Shown here piece by piece: positions 40,872 through 50,059 of a stretch of 64,000 bases of DNA; positions within the stretch are counted from its first letter, which is position 1; each line of letters opens with the position of its first letter. Position numbers and translations under genes: made by a program. Source of the DNA: Photorhabdus akhurstii (GTDB lineage: Bacteria > Pseudomonadota > Gammaproteobacteria > Enterobacterales > Enterobacteriaceae); NCBI RefSeq assembly GCF_018448925.1, contig NZ_RCWE01000003.1:62001-126000 (forward strand), in the 5' to 3' direction. The notes beneath the pieces are model-generated. The model worked only from the letters and a program-made list of their open reading frames with translations, was not told the origin of the DNA and made no database searches.

Positions 40872-42113
40872 ATGGTTAAGGTATCTCTGGAAAAAGATAA
40901 GATTAAATTTTTGCTATTGGAAGGCGTGCATCAGAGCACGGTAGAAAATCTGCGAGCAGCCGGTTATAGCAATATCGAATATCATAAGGGAGCGTTAGAT
41001 TCCGAAGAGTTAAAAGAGGCAATTCGTGATGCCCATTTTGTTGGTATCCGTTCCCGCACACAACTGACCGAAGACATTTTCCAGGCAGCCGAAAAATTGG
41101 TTGCTGTAGGTTGTTTCTGTATTGGCACCAATCAGGTTAATCTGAAAGCGGCTGCGAAACGTGGTATCCCTGTCTTTAATGCGCCATTTTCTAATACCCG
41201 TTCTGTCGCTGAAATGGTCCTTGGTGAATTGCTGCTGCTGCTGCGTCGTATCCCTTTAGCGAATGCGAAAGCTCATCGAGGCGTGTGGGATAAGCAGGCT
41301 AAGGGCTGCTATGAAGTGCGTGGGAAAAAACTGGGTATTATCGGTTACGGTCATATTGGTACTCAGCTTGGTATTCTGGCTGAAAATATCGGTATGGATG
41401 TCTACTTTTACGATATTGAAAACAAATTGCCATTAGGTAATGCTCATCAGGTACGTCATTTGTCAGAATTACTGAATATGAGTGATGTGGTGAGTTTGCA
41501 TGTACCAGAAACGCCATCAACTAAAAATATGATTGGTGCAACCGAACTTACATTGATGAAACCGGGTTCTATCTTGATTAATGCTTCACGTGGAACGGTG
41601 GTGGATATCCCGGCATTATGCGATGCATTGGAAAGTGAACATCTGTCAGGGGCGGCTGTGGATGTGTTCCCCATTGAGCCGGCGACCAATAATGATCCGT
41701 TTGAGTCACCGTTGTGTAAATTTGATAATGTGTTGCTGACGCCACATATTGGAGGTTCTACCCAAGAAGCGCAGGAAAATATTGGTTACGAAGTCGCCGG
41801 AAAGTTAGCGAAATACTCTGACAATGGTTCTACCTTATCGGCAGTAAACTTCCCAGAAGTGTCTCTTCCTGTTCATGCTGATGATACCAACCGGTTTCTG
41901 CATATTCATGAAAATCGGCCGGGTATATTGAACAGTATTAACCAAGTGTTTGCTGAACAGGATATCAATATTGCCGCTCAGTATCTGCGTACCAGTGGGG
42001 ATATGGGTTATGTGGTTATTGATATTGTGACTGAAAATCCGGCTCAAGCTGAAATGGTATTTCAGAAACTGAAAGCATTGCCGGGTACTATCCGTTCTCG
42101 TCTGCTTTACTGA
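40872..42113 (+). CDS. serA: D-3-phosphoglycerate dehydrogenase
   Basis: 413 residues (E. coli 410). First enzyme of serine synthesis, oxidising 3-phosphoglycerate with NAD. The substrate domain (IKFLLLEGVHQSTVENLRAAGY) is followed by the NAD-binding domain (KKLGIIGYGHIGTQLGILAE) and the catalytic Arg/Glu/His set (INASRGTVVD; LLTPHIGGSTQEAQ). A carboxy-terminal ACT domain (RFLHIHENRPGILNSINQVFAEQDINIAAQYLRT) mediates feedback inhibition by serine. The serine made here feeds the glycine cleavage system encoded 6 kb downstream. Confidence 0.97.
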   Translation: MVKVSLEKDKIKFLLLEGVHQSTVENLRAAGYSNIEYHKGALDSEELKEAIRDAHFVGIRSRTQLTEDIFQAAEKLVAVGCFCIGTNQVNLKAAAKRGIPVFNAPFSNTRSVAEMVLGELLLLLRRIPLANAKAHRGVWDKQAKGCYEVRGKKLGIIGYGHIGTQLGILAENIGMDVYFYDIENKLPLGNAHQVRHLSELLNMSDVVSLHVPETPSTKNMIGATELTLMKPGSILINASRGTVVDIPALCDALESEHLSGAAVDVFPIEPATNNDPFESPLCKFDNVLLTPHIGGSTQEAQENIGYEVAGKLAKYSDNGSTLSAVNFPEVSLPVHADDTNRFLHIHENRPGILNSINQVFAEQDINIAAQYLRTSGDMGYVVIDIVTENPAQAEMVFQKLKALPGTIRSRLLY

Positions 42114-42130
42114 TTATTTTGATATGTCAC

Positions 42131-42164
42131 AAATGGGCGTTTTGTATAAGGCGCCTATTTTTTT
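42131..42164. terminator. Bidirectional terminator between serA and ygfA
   Basis: A 9-bp stem AAATGGGCG/CGCCTATTT (one G-T pair) is followed by a run of T, just before the last codon of the convergent ygfA. Confidence 0.75.
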
Positions 42165-42759
42165 ACTGCCAATGCCAGATTTTTTCAGGTGTGATGATTT
42201 CTGGTAATGGAATATCCCATTCGGCTGTTGGTAGTGTATCGACTAACTGGCAGTTATGTGCCAAACCTATCGGATAGAAGTTTTTTTGTTGCCATTGCTT
42301 CAATGTACGATCGTAAAAACCACCACCCATGCCAAGCCGCTGCCCTGTGCGGGCAAAAGCAACCAGCGGGATCATCATGATATCCAGCTCTGATAACGGT
42401 AAAACCTGCCTAACATCTAGCGGTGGCTCTTCTATATTGAAGCGATTTCTGACAAGCGGGGTATTGGGTTGATAGTTTAAAAACAGCAGATGGTGATGAC
42501 GGAAAGGATGTAATACGGGCAGATAGATCTGCTTATTTTGCTGCCAGAGTTGGTTAATCAGTGGACGGGTATCGAGCTCACCATCAAACGAAAGAAATAG
42601 TGCGATTTTGTTGGCTTGGCAAATTTTGGGGTGGTTGAGCGCTCGCTCAGCAGCTTGTCTTGCAAACAGCGATTGTTGTTCAGAAGTGAGTTGACGACGT
42701 TGCTGGCGTATTTTCTTTCTAATGCTTTGTCTGAGTGATAATAGAGACTCTGATTGCAT
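42163..42759 (-). CDS. ygfA: 5-formyltetrahydrofolate cyclo-ligase
   Basis: 198 residues. It converts 5-formyl-THF to 5,10-methenyl-THF with ATP. Family motifs: an amino-terminal basic helix (SIRKKIRQQRRQLTSEQQ), LFLSFDGELDTRPLINQLW, and the nucleotide-binding loop FARTGQRLGMGGGFYDRTLK, then GLAHNCQLVDTLPTAEWDIPLP. It lies directly downstream of the 6S RNA gene on the same strand, so the two are processed from one transcript as in E. coli. In E. coli YgfA is linked to persister formation. Confidence 0.95.
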   Translation of the reverse strand: MQSESLLSLRQSIRKKIRQQRRQLTSEQQSLFARQAAERALNHPKICQANKIALFLSFDGELDTRPLINQLWQQNKQIYLPVLHPFRHHHLLFLNYQPNTPLVRNRFNIEEPPLDVRQVLPLSELDIMMIPLVAFARTGQRLGMGGGFYDRTLKQWQQKNFYPIGLAHNCQLVDTLPTAEWDIPLPEIITPEKIWHWQ

Positions 42760-42796
42760 AGAACCTGCGATGGATAGCAGCAGCGATTAAGGTTGA

Positions 42797-42982
42797 GATT
42801 CTCCAAGATGCCGTTACAGGTAGTAACCCTTGAACCCTTGGTTCAAGGTGAACGCAGCGTCGCAGCTTTTAGGCTTCTCGGCCAAACCGAGCATGCACAC
42901 CAGACTACGGAGCACCACATTCTATAATGTATGAAATATCGGCTCAGGGGACTTTCCCCGTTCACGAACATCTCAGAGAAAT
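42797..42982 (-). ncRNA. ssrS: 6S RNA
   Basis: About 186 nt on the minus strand, beginning ATTTCTCTGAGATGTTCG and ending near GGCATCTTGGAGAATCTC, which pair to form the closing stem. The inner blocks match E. coli 6S RNA closely: CCCCTGAGCCGATATTTCATAC, GTGCATGCTCGG, CCGAGAAGCC, and CACCTTGAACCAAGGGTTCAAGGGTTAC. The large central bubble that mimics an open promoter is preserved. 6S RNA binds sigma70 RNA polymerase in stationary phase. The zapA-ssrS-ygfA order is the conserved enterobacterial one. Confidence 0.96.
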
Positions 42983-43092
42983 TTATTCAGTGCTTGTAAG
43001 CAACTTTGTGACACCTATTGTATGAAACTAAACACAGAAAGCAACTAATTCTCGAATGATTCACTCACTAATGTATGATTTATCAATAGAAT

Positions 43093-43422
43093 TCATTCAT
43101 TTGGTGAAATAGTGCTCTCAGTGATGCGACCTTGTTCCACCAGTGCTTGTTCTATAGTCTGTTGAAGCATCTTTATTTTCTGTTCCATATTATAGGCATA
43201 GTCACGGGTTTTCACTTTTTCTTGTGCCAATTCGTGACAGATATTCAATGCCACAATAAAAATCAGTTGTTCAGTATTGGTTACTCTGGTGCGCTCTTTC
43301 AAATCTTCTAAACGTTGTTCAAGTTCCACAGCCGCAGCCAGTAATGCTTCTTTTTGCTCTGATGGACAATTGACACGTAGTGACCGCCCAAAAATCTGGA
43401 TATCTACCGGTTGTGCAGACAT
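43093..43422 (-). CDS. zapA: Cell division protein ZapA
   Basis: 109 residues, the E. coli length. [23 protein letters not shown] forms the globular head. The long coiled-coil tail ([36 protein letters not shown] ... [20 protein letters not shown]) drives tetramer formation and FtsZ bundling. It is divergent from ygfB, as usual, and upstream of ssrS on the same strand. Confidence 0.95.
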   Translation of the reverse strand: MSAQPVDIQIFGRSLRVNCPSEQKEALLAAAVELEQRLEDLKERTRVTNTEQLIFIVALNICHELAQEKVKTRDYAYNMEQKIKMLQQTIEQALVEQGRITESTISPNE

Positions 43423-43607
43423 GACCCCTTCCTGACTTATTGCTGCGCTCCGGTTTTAATTCTGAATTATAGAATTGAAACCGGCGCCAATCATTATAAC
43501 GCGATACCGACAGACAACTAACGATTAGCTAGGTTGTTGTCTGGTATAGCGACTCCCCTTGGTGGTAGCATAGCATGAACTTACACCGTCAACGATGACC
43601 AATACAC

Positions 43608-44183
43608 ATGTCTATACAGAATTCATTACCAGATTATCAATCTTTTGACGAAATATTGCATCAACAGTCAGTGGCGCTGACGGCAGCGGAGATGCATGGG
43701 TTGATTAGCGGCCTGCTGTGCGGCGGTAACCGCGACAGTAGCTGGCAGGTCTTAGTTCATGATTTAGCGAATGATGGGCTGGCTTTTTCCCATCCATTAG
43801 CTCAACAATTGCGTGAATTACGTGAAATCACATTTGAATCATTGGATGACAATAATTTCGCATTCAATTTATTGCTGCCAGATGAAGAAGATAATGTGTT
43901 TGAACGCGCAGATGCATTAGCGGGATGGGTTAACCATTTTTTGCTGGGATTAGGTGTTGCTCAACCGAAATTCGCGGATAGAAAAGAGATCAGTGAGATT
44001 ATTGGCGATTTACGCAATATCGCTCTGCTTGGTTATGAAGAAGGTGATGATCAAGAAGAGTTGGCTCAGGCATTGGAAGAGGTCCTTGAATATGTGCGGG
44101 TGGCAGCACAGCTTTGCTATATCGCCTTTACTGAACCTAAAACCGTTTTAATCGCAAAAAATGACAAACCAACATTGCATTAA
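43608..44183 (+). CDS. ygfB: UPF0149 family protein YgfB
   Basis: 191 residues, helical. [57 protein letters not shown] and [46 protein letters not shown] are the family blocks. The molecular role is not well known; a Pseudomonas homologue affects ampD expression. It precedes pepP by 48 bp in the ygfB-pepP-ubiH-ubiI operon. Confidence 0.93.
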   Translation: MSIQNSLPDYQSFDEILHQQSVALTAAEMHGLISGLLCGGNRDSSWQVLVHDLANDGLAFSHPLAQQLRELREITFESLDDNNFAFNLLLPDEEDNVFERADALAGWVNHFLLGLGVAQPKFADRKEISEIIGDLRNIALLGYEEGDDQEELAQALEEVLEYVRVAAQLCYIAFTEPKTVLIAKNDKPTLH

Positions 44184-44231
44184 TTGGTGTTTATTGAACG
44201 CAAAATAATTAACTCAGTCGCAGGAGAGGGT

Positions 44232-45548
44232 ATGATCAAACAAGAATATTTATCCCGCCGTCAGGCTTTACTGGCAAAAATGGCTCCGGCCAGCGCAGCG
44301 ATTATTTTTTCTGCCCCGCCTGCGCCACGAAATTCAGATAATGAACATCCCTATCGTCAGCATAGCGATTTCCTTTATTTGACTGGGTTTAATGAACCGG
44401 AAGCGGTGCTGATATTAATTAAGAGTGATGATAAGCATAATCATAGCGTGCTCTTTAATCGAGCGCGTGACCTGACTGCGGAAATTTGGTTTGGTCGCCG
44501 TCTTGGGCAAGAAGCGGCGCCGGAAAAACTAGGTATTGATCGCGCTTTGCCTTTTGATGATATCAAGGAGGAGCTTTATCTGTTGCTGAATGGTTTGGAT
44601 GTGGTTTATCACGCACAGGGCGAATTTGCTTACGCCGATGAAATTGTCTTCCATGCGTTGGATATATTAAGAAAAGGCGGTCGTCGTAATCTTTCAGCGC
44701 CTTTAACGATAACTGACTGGCGCCCTTGGGTGCATGAAATGCGATTGTTCAAATCTAAGTCAGAAATTGAAATGATGCGCCGGGCAGGTGAAATTAGTGC
44801 GCAGGCCCATATGCGCGCGATGAGAGTTTGCCGCCCAGGTATGTTTGAGTATCAACTGGAAGCCGAAATTCATCACGAATTTACTCATCAGGGTGCTCGT
44901 TACCCTGCTTACAACACGATTGTCGGGAGCGGTGAAAATAGCTGTATTCTGCACTACACCGAGAATGAAAGTAGGATGAAAGAGGGTGACTTGGTGTTGA
45001 TTGACGCAGGTTGTGAATATCTGGGTTATGCCGGAGATATCACCCGTACTTTCCCTGTTAATGGCAAGTTTACCCGCGCTCAGCGTGAAATTTACGATAT
45101 CGTCCTGAAAACACTCAATGTCTCATTGGAGTTGTATAAGCCAGGCACCAGCATCAACAAAGTCACAGAACATGTCGTGCAGATTATGGTAGAAGAGTTG
45201 GTGAAACTGGGCATTATGCACGGTGAAGTTGAACATCTAATCGAAACTAAAGCCTATCGTCAGTTCTTTATGCATGGCTTAAGTCATTGGCTAGGGTTGG
45301 ATGTGCATGATGTTGGTGACTATGGTGTAGAGCGTGACCGTATTTTGCAACCGGGAATGGTATTGACTGTTGAACCGGGGCTTTATATTGCACCGGATGC
45401 CGATGTGCCGATGGAATATCGTGGTATCGGTATCCGTATTGAAGATGACATTTTGATCACTGAAACAGGTAATGAAAACCTGACAGCCAGTGTTGTTAAA
45501 GAAGCTGATGAGATTGAAGCTCTGATGGCGAAAGCAAAACAGGGTTAA
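44232..45548 (+). CDS. pepP: Xaa-Pro aminopeptidase
   Basis: 438 residues (E. coli 441) from the ATG at 44232, with AGGAG five bases upstream; a longer frame starting at 44184 has no family similarity at its front. It releases amino-terminal residues before proline. The amino domain (YPYR-type YRQHSDFLYLTGFNEPEAVLIL) precedes the pita-bread metallopeptidase domain with its dimanganese ligands in LIDAGCEYLGYAGDITRTFPVNG, FFMHGLSHWLGLDVHDVGDYG, LTVEPGLYI and IRIEDDILIT. All ligands are present. Confidence 0.96.
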   Translation: MIKQEYLSRRQALLAKMAPASAAIIFSAPPAPRNSDNEHPYRQHSDFLYLTGFNEPEAVLILIKSDDKHNHSVLFNRARDLTAEIWFGRRLGQEAAPEKLGIDRALPFDDIKEELYLLLNGLDVVYHAQGEFAYADEIVFHALDILRKGGRRNLSAPLTITDWRPWVHEMRLFKSKSEIEMMRRAGEISAQAHMRAMRVCRPGMFEYQLEAEIHHEFTHQGARYPAYNTIVGSGENSCILHYTENESRMKEGDLVLIDAGCEYLGYAGDITRTFPVNGKFTRAQREIYDIVLKTLNVSLELYKPGTSINKVTEHVVQIMVEELVKLGIMHGEVEHLIETKAYRQFFMHGLSHWLGLDVHDVGDYGVERDRILQPGMVLTVEPGLYIAPDADVPMEYRGIGIRIEDDILITETGNENLTASVVKEADEIEALMAKAKQG

Positions 45549-45555
45549 GTTAAGA

Positions 45556-46734
45556 ATGAACGTGATTATCGTTGGTGGAGGCATGACCGGCGCGACGCTT
45601 GCGCTGGCGATATCTTCCCTAAGTAAGGGGCAGATTCATGTATCCCTGATTGAAGCAGCAGAGCCGGAGCAGAAACATCCCGGTTTTGATGCCAGAGCGA
45701 TAGCACTGGCTTACGGTACTTGCCAGCGTTTACAACAGATTGGCGTTTGGTCTGTTCTGGAAGAGTATGTGATACCGATAACTCACGTTCATGTTAGTGA
45801 TCGTGGTCATGCAGGGTTTGTGAACCTTTATGCAAAAGAATATAACATTCCAGCTTTGGGCAATGTTATCGAGTTGTATGATGCAGGGCAGTGTTTGTTC
45901 GGATTACTGAAAAATGCGCCTGGTGTCACGTTATATTGTCCATCCAAGGTTATGGCTGTTGAAAGAACCCTGTCATCGGTGGCTGTCACTCTGGACAGTG
46001 GTGAACGGCTGCAAGGTGAATTGCTGGTAGCGGCGGATGGCAGCCATTCTGCCATTGGTCGTGCCTGTAATATTCAGTGGCAACGGCACGCTTATGAACA
46101 GGTTGCTGTAATTACTAATGTACTGACTTCGGAGCATCCGCGAGGCAGTGCATTTGAACGTTTCACAGAACATGGGCCACTTGCTTTGTTGCCAATGTCT
46201 GGGGGGCGGAGCTCGCTGGTATGGTGCCATCAGTTGGCGCGGCAAAAGGAGATAGCGGGTTGGAATAATGAGCAATTTCTTCGGCAGTTACAGCAAGCAT
46301 TTGGCTGGAGACTAGGGAAAATATTGGAAACCGGTCATCGTCATAGCTATCCATTGACACTATCTACTGCAAATCAACAAATTAGCCACCGATTGGCGCT
46401 GGTGGGAAATGCCGCGCAAACATTACATCCAATTGCAGGTCAGGGTTTCAATCTTGGTATGCGAGATGTGATGACACTGGCTCAGATTGTTTCTGAGGCT
46501 TTTGCTGCTGGACAGGATATTGGTACTTATCAGGTTTTGGCCAACTACCAACAACAACGAATTTTAGATCGAGAAAACACCATTGATATTACCGATGGAT
46601 TGATACGGGTATTTGCCAATCGTTATTTTCCATTACAAATCGGGCGTAACTTTGGCCTGATGATGATGGAAAAATGCTCTCCTATGCGGGATATACTGGC
46701 CCGTCAGACTCTGGGTTGGGTCGCCCAAAGATAA
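45556..46734 (+). CDS. ubiH: 2-octaprenyl-6-methoxyphenol hydroxylase UbiH
   Basis: 392 residues. FAD-dependent aromatic hydroxylase of ubiquinone synthesis. Features: the dinucleotide-binding GGGMTGATLALAI at the amino end, the DG motif LLVAADGSHSAIGRACNI, and the second FAD motif RLALVGNAAQTLHPIAGQGFNLGMRD. It begins 7 bp after pepP and is followed by its paralogue ubiI. The position in ygfB-pepP-ubiH-ubiI and the match to UbiH separate it from UbiF. Confidence 0.95.
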   Translation: MNVIIVGGGMTGATLALAISSLSKGQIHVSLIEAAEPEQKHPGFDARAIALAYGTCQRLQQIGVWSVLEEYVIPITHVHVSDRGHAGFVNLYAKEYNIPALGNVIELYDAGQCLFGLLKNAPGVTLYCPSKVMAVERTLSSVAVTLDSGERLQGELLVAADGSHSAIGRACNIQWQRHAYEQVAVITNVLTSEHPRGSAFERFTEHGPLALLPMSGGRSSLVWCHQLARQKEIAGWNNEQFLRQLQQAFGWRLGKILETGHRHSYPLTLSTANQQISHRLALVGNAAQTLHPIAGQGFNLGMRDVMTLAQIVSEAFAAGQDIGTYQVLANYQQQRILDRENTIDITDGLIRVFANRYFPLQIGRNFGLMMMEKCSPMRDILARQTLGWVAQR

Positions 46735-46772
46735 CCGCAGATCAAGCAGACAAAGTAAGAGGACGTTATATT

Positions 46773-48005
46773 ATGCAATCATTTGACGTGGTTATCGCTG
46801 GTGGCGGTATGGTTGGTTTGGCGCTTGCCTGTGGCTTACAAGGCAGCGGCTTGCGGGTGGCGGTGGTGGAGAACTATCCGCCTGTTCAACCCGTTATTGC
46901 TGGAGAAGAGTATGCTTTGCGGGTTTCGGCGATTAATGCAGCCAGTGAACGCTTATTACAGCATCTTGGTGTGTGGCGACATATTCTGGATATGTGCACC
47001 AGTCCTTATCAGGAAATGGAAGTTTGGGAGCGGGATAGCTTTGGCCGTATTCAGTTCAGCGCGGCTGAATATGGGCTGGAATATCTTGGTCATATCATTG
47101 AGAATCGGGTTATTCGTGAAGCATTATGGAAAAAAGCGGATAGCTTATCTGATGTGACCATGTTGGCGCCGGCGGCTTTGCAACAGGTTGCCTGGGGTGA
47201 AAATGAAGCTTTTATGACTTTATCCGATGGTCGCATGTTAACCGCTCGTTTAGTTGTTGGCGCTGATGGCGCTCATTCATGGTTGCGTCAACATGCTGAT
47301 ATCCCTCTCACATTTTGGGATTATGAACATCATGCGTTGGTAGCCGCTATTCGCACCGAAGAGCCGCACGGCCGGGTTGCCCGCCAGGTCTTTTATGGTG
47401 AGGGTATTTTGGCGTTTTTGCCCCTTGCCGATCCCCATTTGTGTTCTATCGTCTGGTCATTACCGGGTGAAGTTGCTGAACGGTATAAACAACTTGATCA
47501 TAAGCGTTTTAACCAGCAATTGGCGGTAGATTTTGATCTGCGCCTTGGTCAATGTGAACTGATGAGTGAACGTCTGACAATTCCACTGACCGGTCGTTAT
47601 GCTCGTAATTTTGCGGCTCATCGTCTGGCCCTGTTGGGCGATGCCGCTCATACCATTCACCCATTGGCAGGACAGGGAGTGAATTTGGGCTTTATGGATG
47701 TCGCTGAACTGATAGGTGAATTGCGTCGTTTGCATGGTCAGGGAAAAGATATTGGTCAGCACTTTTATTTGCGTCGCTATGAGCGCCGCCGTAAACATGG
47801 CGCTGCTGTGATGCTGGCTGGCATGCAAGGTTTTCGTCAATTATTCGATGGCAATAATCCGGCGAAAAAACTTTTGCGGGATATCGGGTTATCTCTGGCA
47901 GATAATTTACCGGGAATTAAACCTAAATTACTTCGTCAGGCAATGGGGTTGAATGACTTACCGGACTGGCTCTCTTCTAAATCCTATTCGGCTGAAAAAA
48001 TCTAA
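46773..48005 (+). CDS. ubiI: 2-octaprenylphenol 5-hydroxylase UbiI (VisC)
   Basis: 410 residues from the ATG at 46773 (MQSFDVVIAGGGMVGLALACGLQGSGLRVAVVE), with GAGG ten bases upstream; longer frames overlap ubiH and do not resemble the family. FAD motifs: GGGMVGLA; LVVGADGAHSWLRQHADIPLTFWDYEHHALVA; HRLALLGDAAHTIHPLAGQGVNLGFMDVAEL. It performs the aerobic C5 hydroxylation in ubiquinone synthesis. Last gene of the operon. Confidence 0.95.
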   Translation: MQSFDVVIAGGGMVGLALACGLQGSGLRVAVVENYPPVQPVIAGEEYALRVSAINAASERLLQHLGVWRHILDMCTSPYQEMEVWERDSFGRIQFSAAEYGLEYLGHIIENRVIREALWKKADSLSDVTMLAPAALQQVAWGENEAFMTLSDGRMLTARLVVGADGAHSWLRQHADIPLTFWDYEHHALVAAIRTEEPHGRVARQVFYGEGILAFLPLADPHLCSIVWSLPGEVAERYKQLDHKRFNQQLAVDFDLRLGQCELMSERLTIPLTGRYARNFAAHRLALLGDAAHTIHPLAGQGVNLGFMDVAELIGELRRLHGQGKDIGQHFYLRRYERRRKHGAAVMLAGMQGFRQLFDGNNPAKKLLRDIGLSLADNLPGIKPKLLRQAMGLNDLPDWLSSKSYSAEKI

Positions 48006-48363
48006 TTTAGCCTCTGCTTATCGATAACTTTTTCTCATGTCTTGCTGAAATATGAATAGGTGATTTTATTCATATTTCAGTTAGATTGTAACAGAAAATG
48101 AGTGTTTTCTAAAGTTAATTGTTAATTTTGAGTATTATGACTCATTTTAATAGTTGAAAATTCTGCATACTCATAACACGTTTTTTGACGGTCACGGGAT
48201 TGAACCCTATTTTTACTTATGGTTCATTTTGGTTTTCAGTGATAACTTTCATTTTAAGATATCGTTTGCGTCGCGTTTTTTAGCCGCTTTTTGTTCATGA
48301 TTCACAGTATCTGTCGGTTAATACGCGGTATGTTTTCATGTAGGAAATGAAAAGAGGGAAATA
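48006..48363. other. Upstream region of the gcv operon
   Basis: 358 bp, AT-rich. Should contain the gcvT promoter and the GcvA/Lrp sites known in E. coli, but I cannot place them. A run of GTTTTTTGACGGTCACGGG near 48178 is not assigned. No glycine riboswitch fold was recognised. Confidence 0.4.
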
Positions 48364-49458
48364 ATGGCAAAACAAACTCCATTGTATGACCAGCATCTGG
48401 CTTGTGGTGCGCGTATGGTAGATTTTCATGGCTGGATGATGCCTTTGCATTATGGTTCACAAATGGATGAGCATCATACTGTCCGCACTCATGCCGGTAT
48501 GTTTGATGTTTCCCATATGACGATTGTGGATCTGCATGGTACTGGTTGCCGTGATTTCCTGCGTTATTTGCTGGCAAATGACATTGCTAAATTGACAGAA
48601 AAGGGCAAAGCCCTATACACCGGGATGCTTAATGCTTCTGGCGGTGTAATTGATGACCTGATTGTTTATTACCTCAGCAATGATTTTTATCGATTGGTGG
48701 TCAATTCTGCGACCCGTGAGAAAGATCTGGCATGGATTAATGAACATGTAGCCAGTTACCCGGTTGATGTTCAGGTTCGTGATGATCTGGCATTAATTGC
48801 GGTTCAGGGGCCTGAGGCTCAGGCAAAAGTAGAGTCTCTATTGAATGATGAACAAAAACAGACTACTGCCGGAATGAAACCTTTCTTTGGCGTTCAGGCG
48901 GGGGATCTGTTTATCGCGACAACGGGTTATACCGGTGAAGCGGGTTATGAAGTGGCGTTGCCAAAAGGGCAGGCCGTGGATTTCTGGCAAAAATTGCTGA
49001 GTGTCGGCGTTAAGCCCGCGGGATTAGGCGCGCGTGATACGCTGCGGCTTGAAGCCGGTATGAACCTCTATGGGCAGGAAATGGATGAAACCATTTCTCC
49101 CCTTGCGGCTAACATGGGCTGGACAATCGCTTGGAAACCCGAAGATCGCCAGTTTATCGGCCGTGAAGCGCTAGAAAAACAGCGTGAAGAGGGCGCCGAG
49201 CAGTTAGTTGGCTTGGTGATGAGAGAAAAGGGTGTGTTACGTGGTGGCTTAATAGTTAGTTTTACTGATGAGATGGGCGCCTTACATTCTGGCGTTATTA
49301 CCAGTGGCACGTTCTCTCCAACATTAGGATTCAGTATTGCCCTTGCCCGAGTGCCGCAGGGGATTGGTGAACAGGCGGTTGTCCAAATTCGCAATCGTGA
49401 AATGCCGGTTCAGGTAGTCAAACCTAGCTTTGTACGGGCGGGTAAGCCTCTCGTATAG
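48364..49458 (+). CDS. gcvT: Glycine cleavage system T protein (aminomethyltransferase)
   Basis: 364 residues, the E. coli length. It transfers the methylene group from the aminomethyl-lipoyl H protein to tetrahydrofolate and releases ammonia. Conserved: [76 protein letters not shown], and [20 protein letters not shown]. First gene of gcvT-gcvH-gcvP. Confidence 0.97.
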   Translation: MAKQTPLYDQHLACGARMVDFHGWMMPLHYGSQMDEHHTVRTHAGMFDVSHMTIVDLHGTGCRDFLRYLLANDIAKLTEKGKALYTGMLNASGGVIDDLIVYYLSNDFYRLVVNSATREKDLAWINEHVASYPVDVQVRDDLALIAVQGPEAQAKVESLLNDEQKQTTAGMKPFFGVQAGDLFIATTGYTGEAGYEVALPKGQAVDFWQKLLSVGVKPAGLGARDTLRLEAGMNLYGQEMDETISPLAANMGWTIAWKPEDRQFIGREALEKQREEGAEQLVGLVMREKGVLRGGLIVSFTDEMGALHSGVITSGTFSPTLGFSIALARVPQGIGEQAVVQIRNREMPVQVVKPSFVRAGKPLV

Positions 49459-49579
49459 TCATTTTTATCGAATAATAACTTGATGAGTAAATAGCAATTT
49501 ATCCCGGTAAGCATGATTGGCGCAGCAGCACAAAATAGCCTAATCGGGGTAGATTCTAGGATTGAAGGAGATGATGGTA

Positions 49580-49972
49580 ATGAGTAATGTACCCGCAGAG
49601 TTAAGATATGCCCAATCACATGAATGGGTTCGTGCAGAAGGCAATGGTGAATACACGGTAGGTATTACCGAGCATGCACAGGAGCTGCTAGGCGATATGG
49701 TCTTTGTTGATTTGCCGGAAGTAGGTGGTGAAATCAATCTTGGCGATGATTGCGCGGTGGTTGAATCAGTGAAAGCGGCTTCTGATATCTATGCGCCACT
49801 GAGTGGTGAAATTATTGCCGTTAATGAAGCGCTAAATGACTCGCCCGAATTAGTTAACAGCGAGCCTTATAACGAAGGTTGGCTGTTCCGTATTAAAGCC
49901 TCTGATGAAAGTGAACTTTCGCGTTTGCTGGATGCCGAAGGATATCAGGCACTTCTGGACGAAGAAGAATAA
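49580..49972 (+). CDS. gcvH: Glycine cleavage system H protein
   Basis: 130 residues from [17 protein letters not shown], the standard start, with AAGGAG nine bases upstream (the open frame extends six codons further). The lipoyl attachment lysine lies in [16 protein letters not shown]. It shuttles the aminomethyl group between GcvP, GcvT and LpdA. 121 bp after gcvT and 87 bp before gcvP. Confidence 0.97.
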   Translation: MSNVPAELRYAQSHEWVRAEGNGEYTVGITEHAQELLGDMVFVDLPEVGGEINLGDDCAVVESVKAASDIYAPLSGEIIAVNEALNDSPELVNSEPYNEGWLFRIKASDESELSRLLDAEGYQALLDEEE

Positions 49973-50059
49973 TATGCTTACCGTCGCCCTGTTTCACATT
50001 GTGAGCAGGGCGTTTTTATTTGTATGCCATTTCTGGCCAGCTTCAGGAATTAGTCACAA

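Noticed and set aside
48006-48363. Glycine riboswitch before gcvT
   Set aside because: I could not find the conserved aptamer blocks; enterobacterial gcv operons are usually controlled by GcvA/Lrp.
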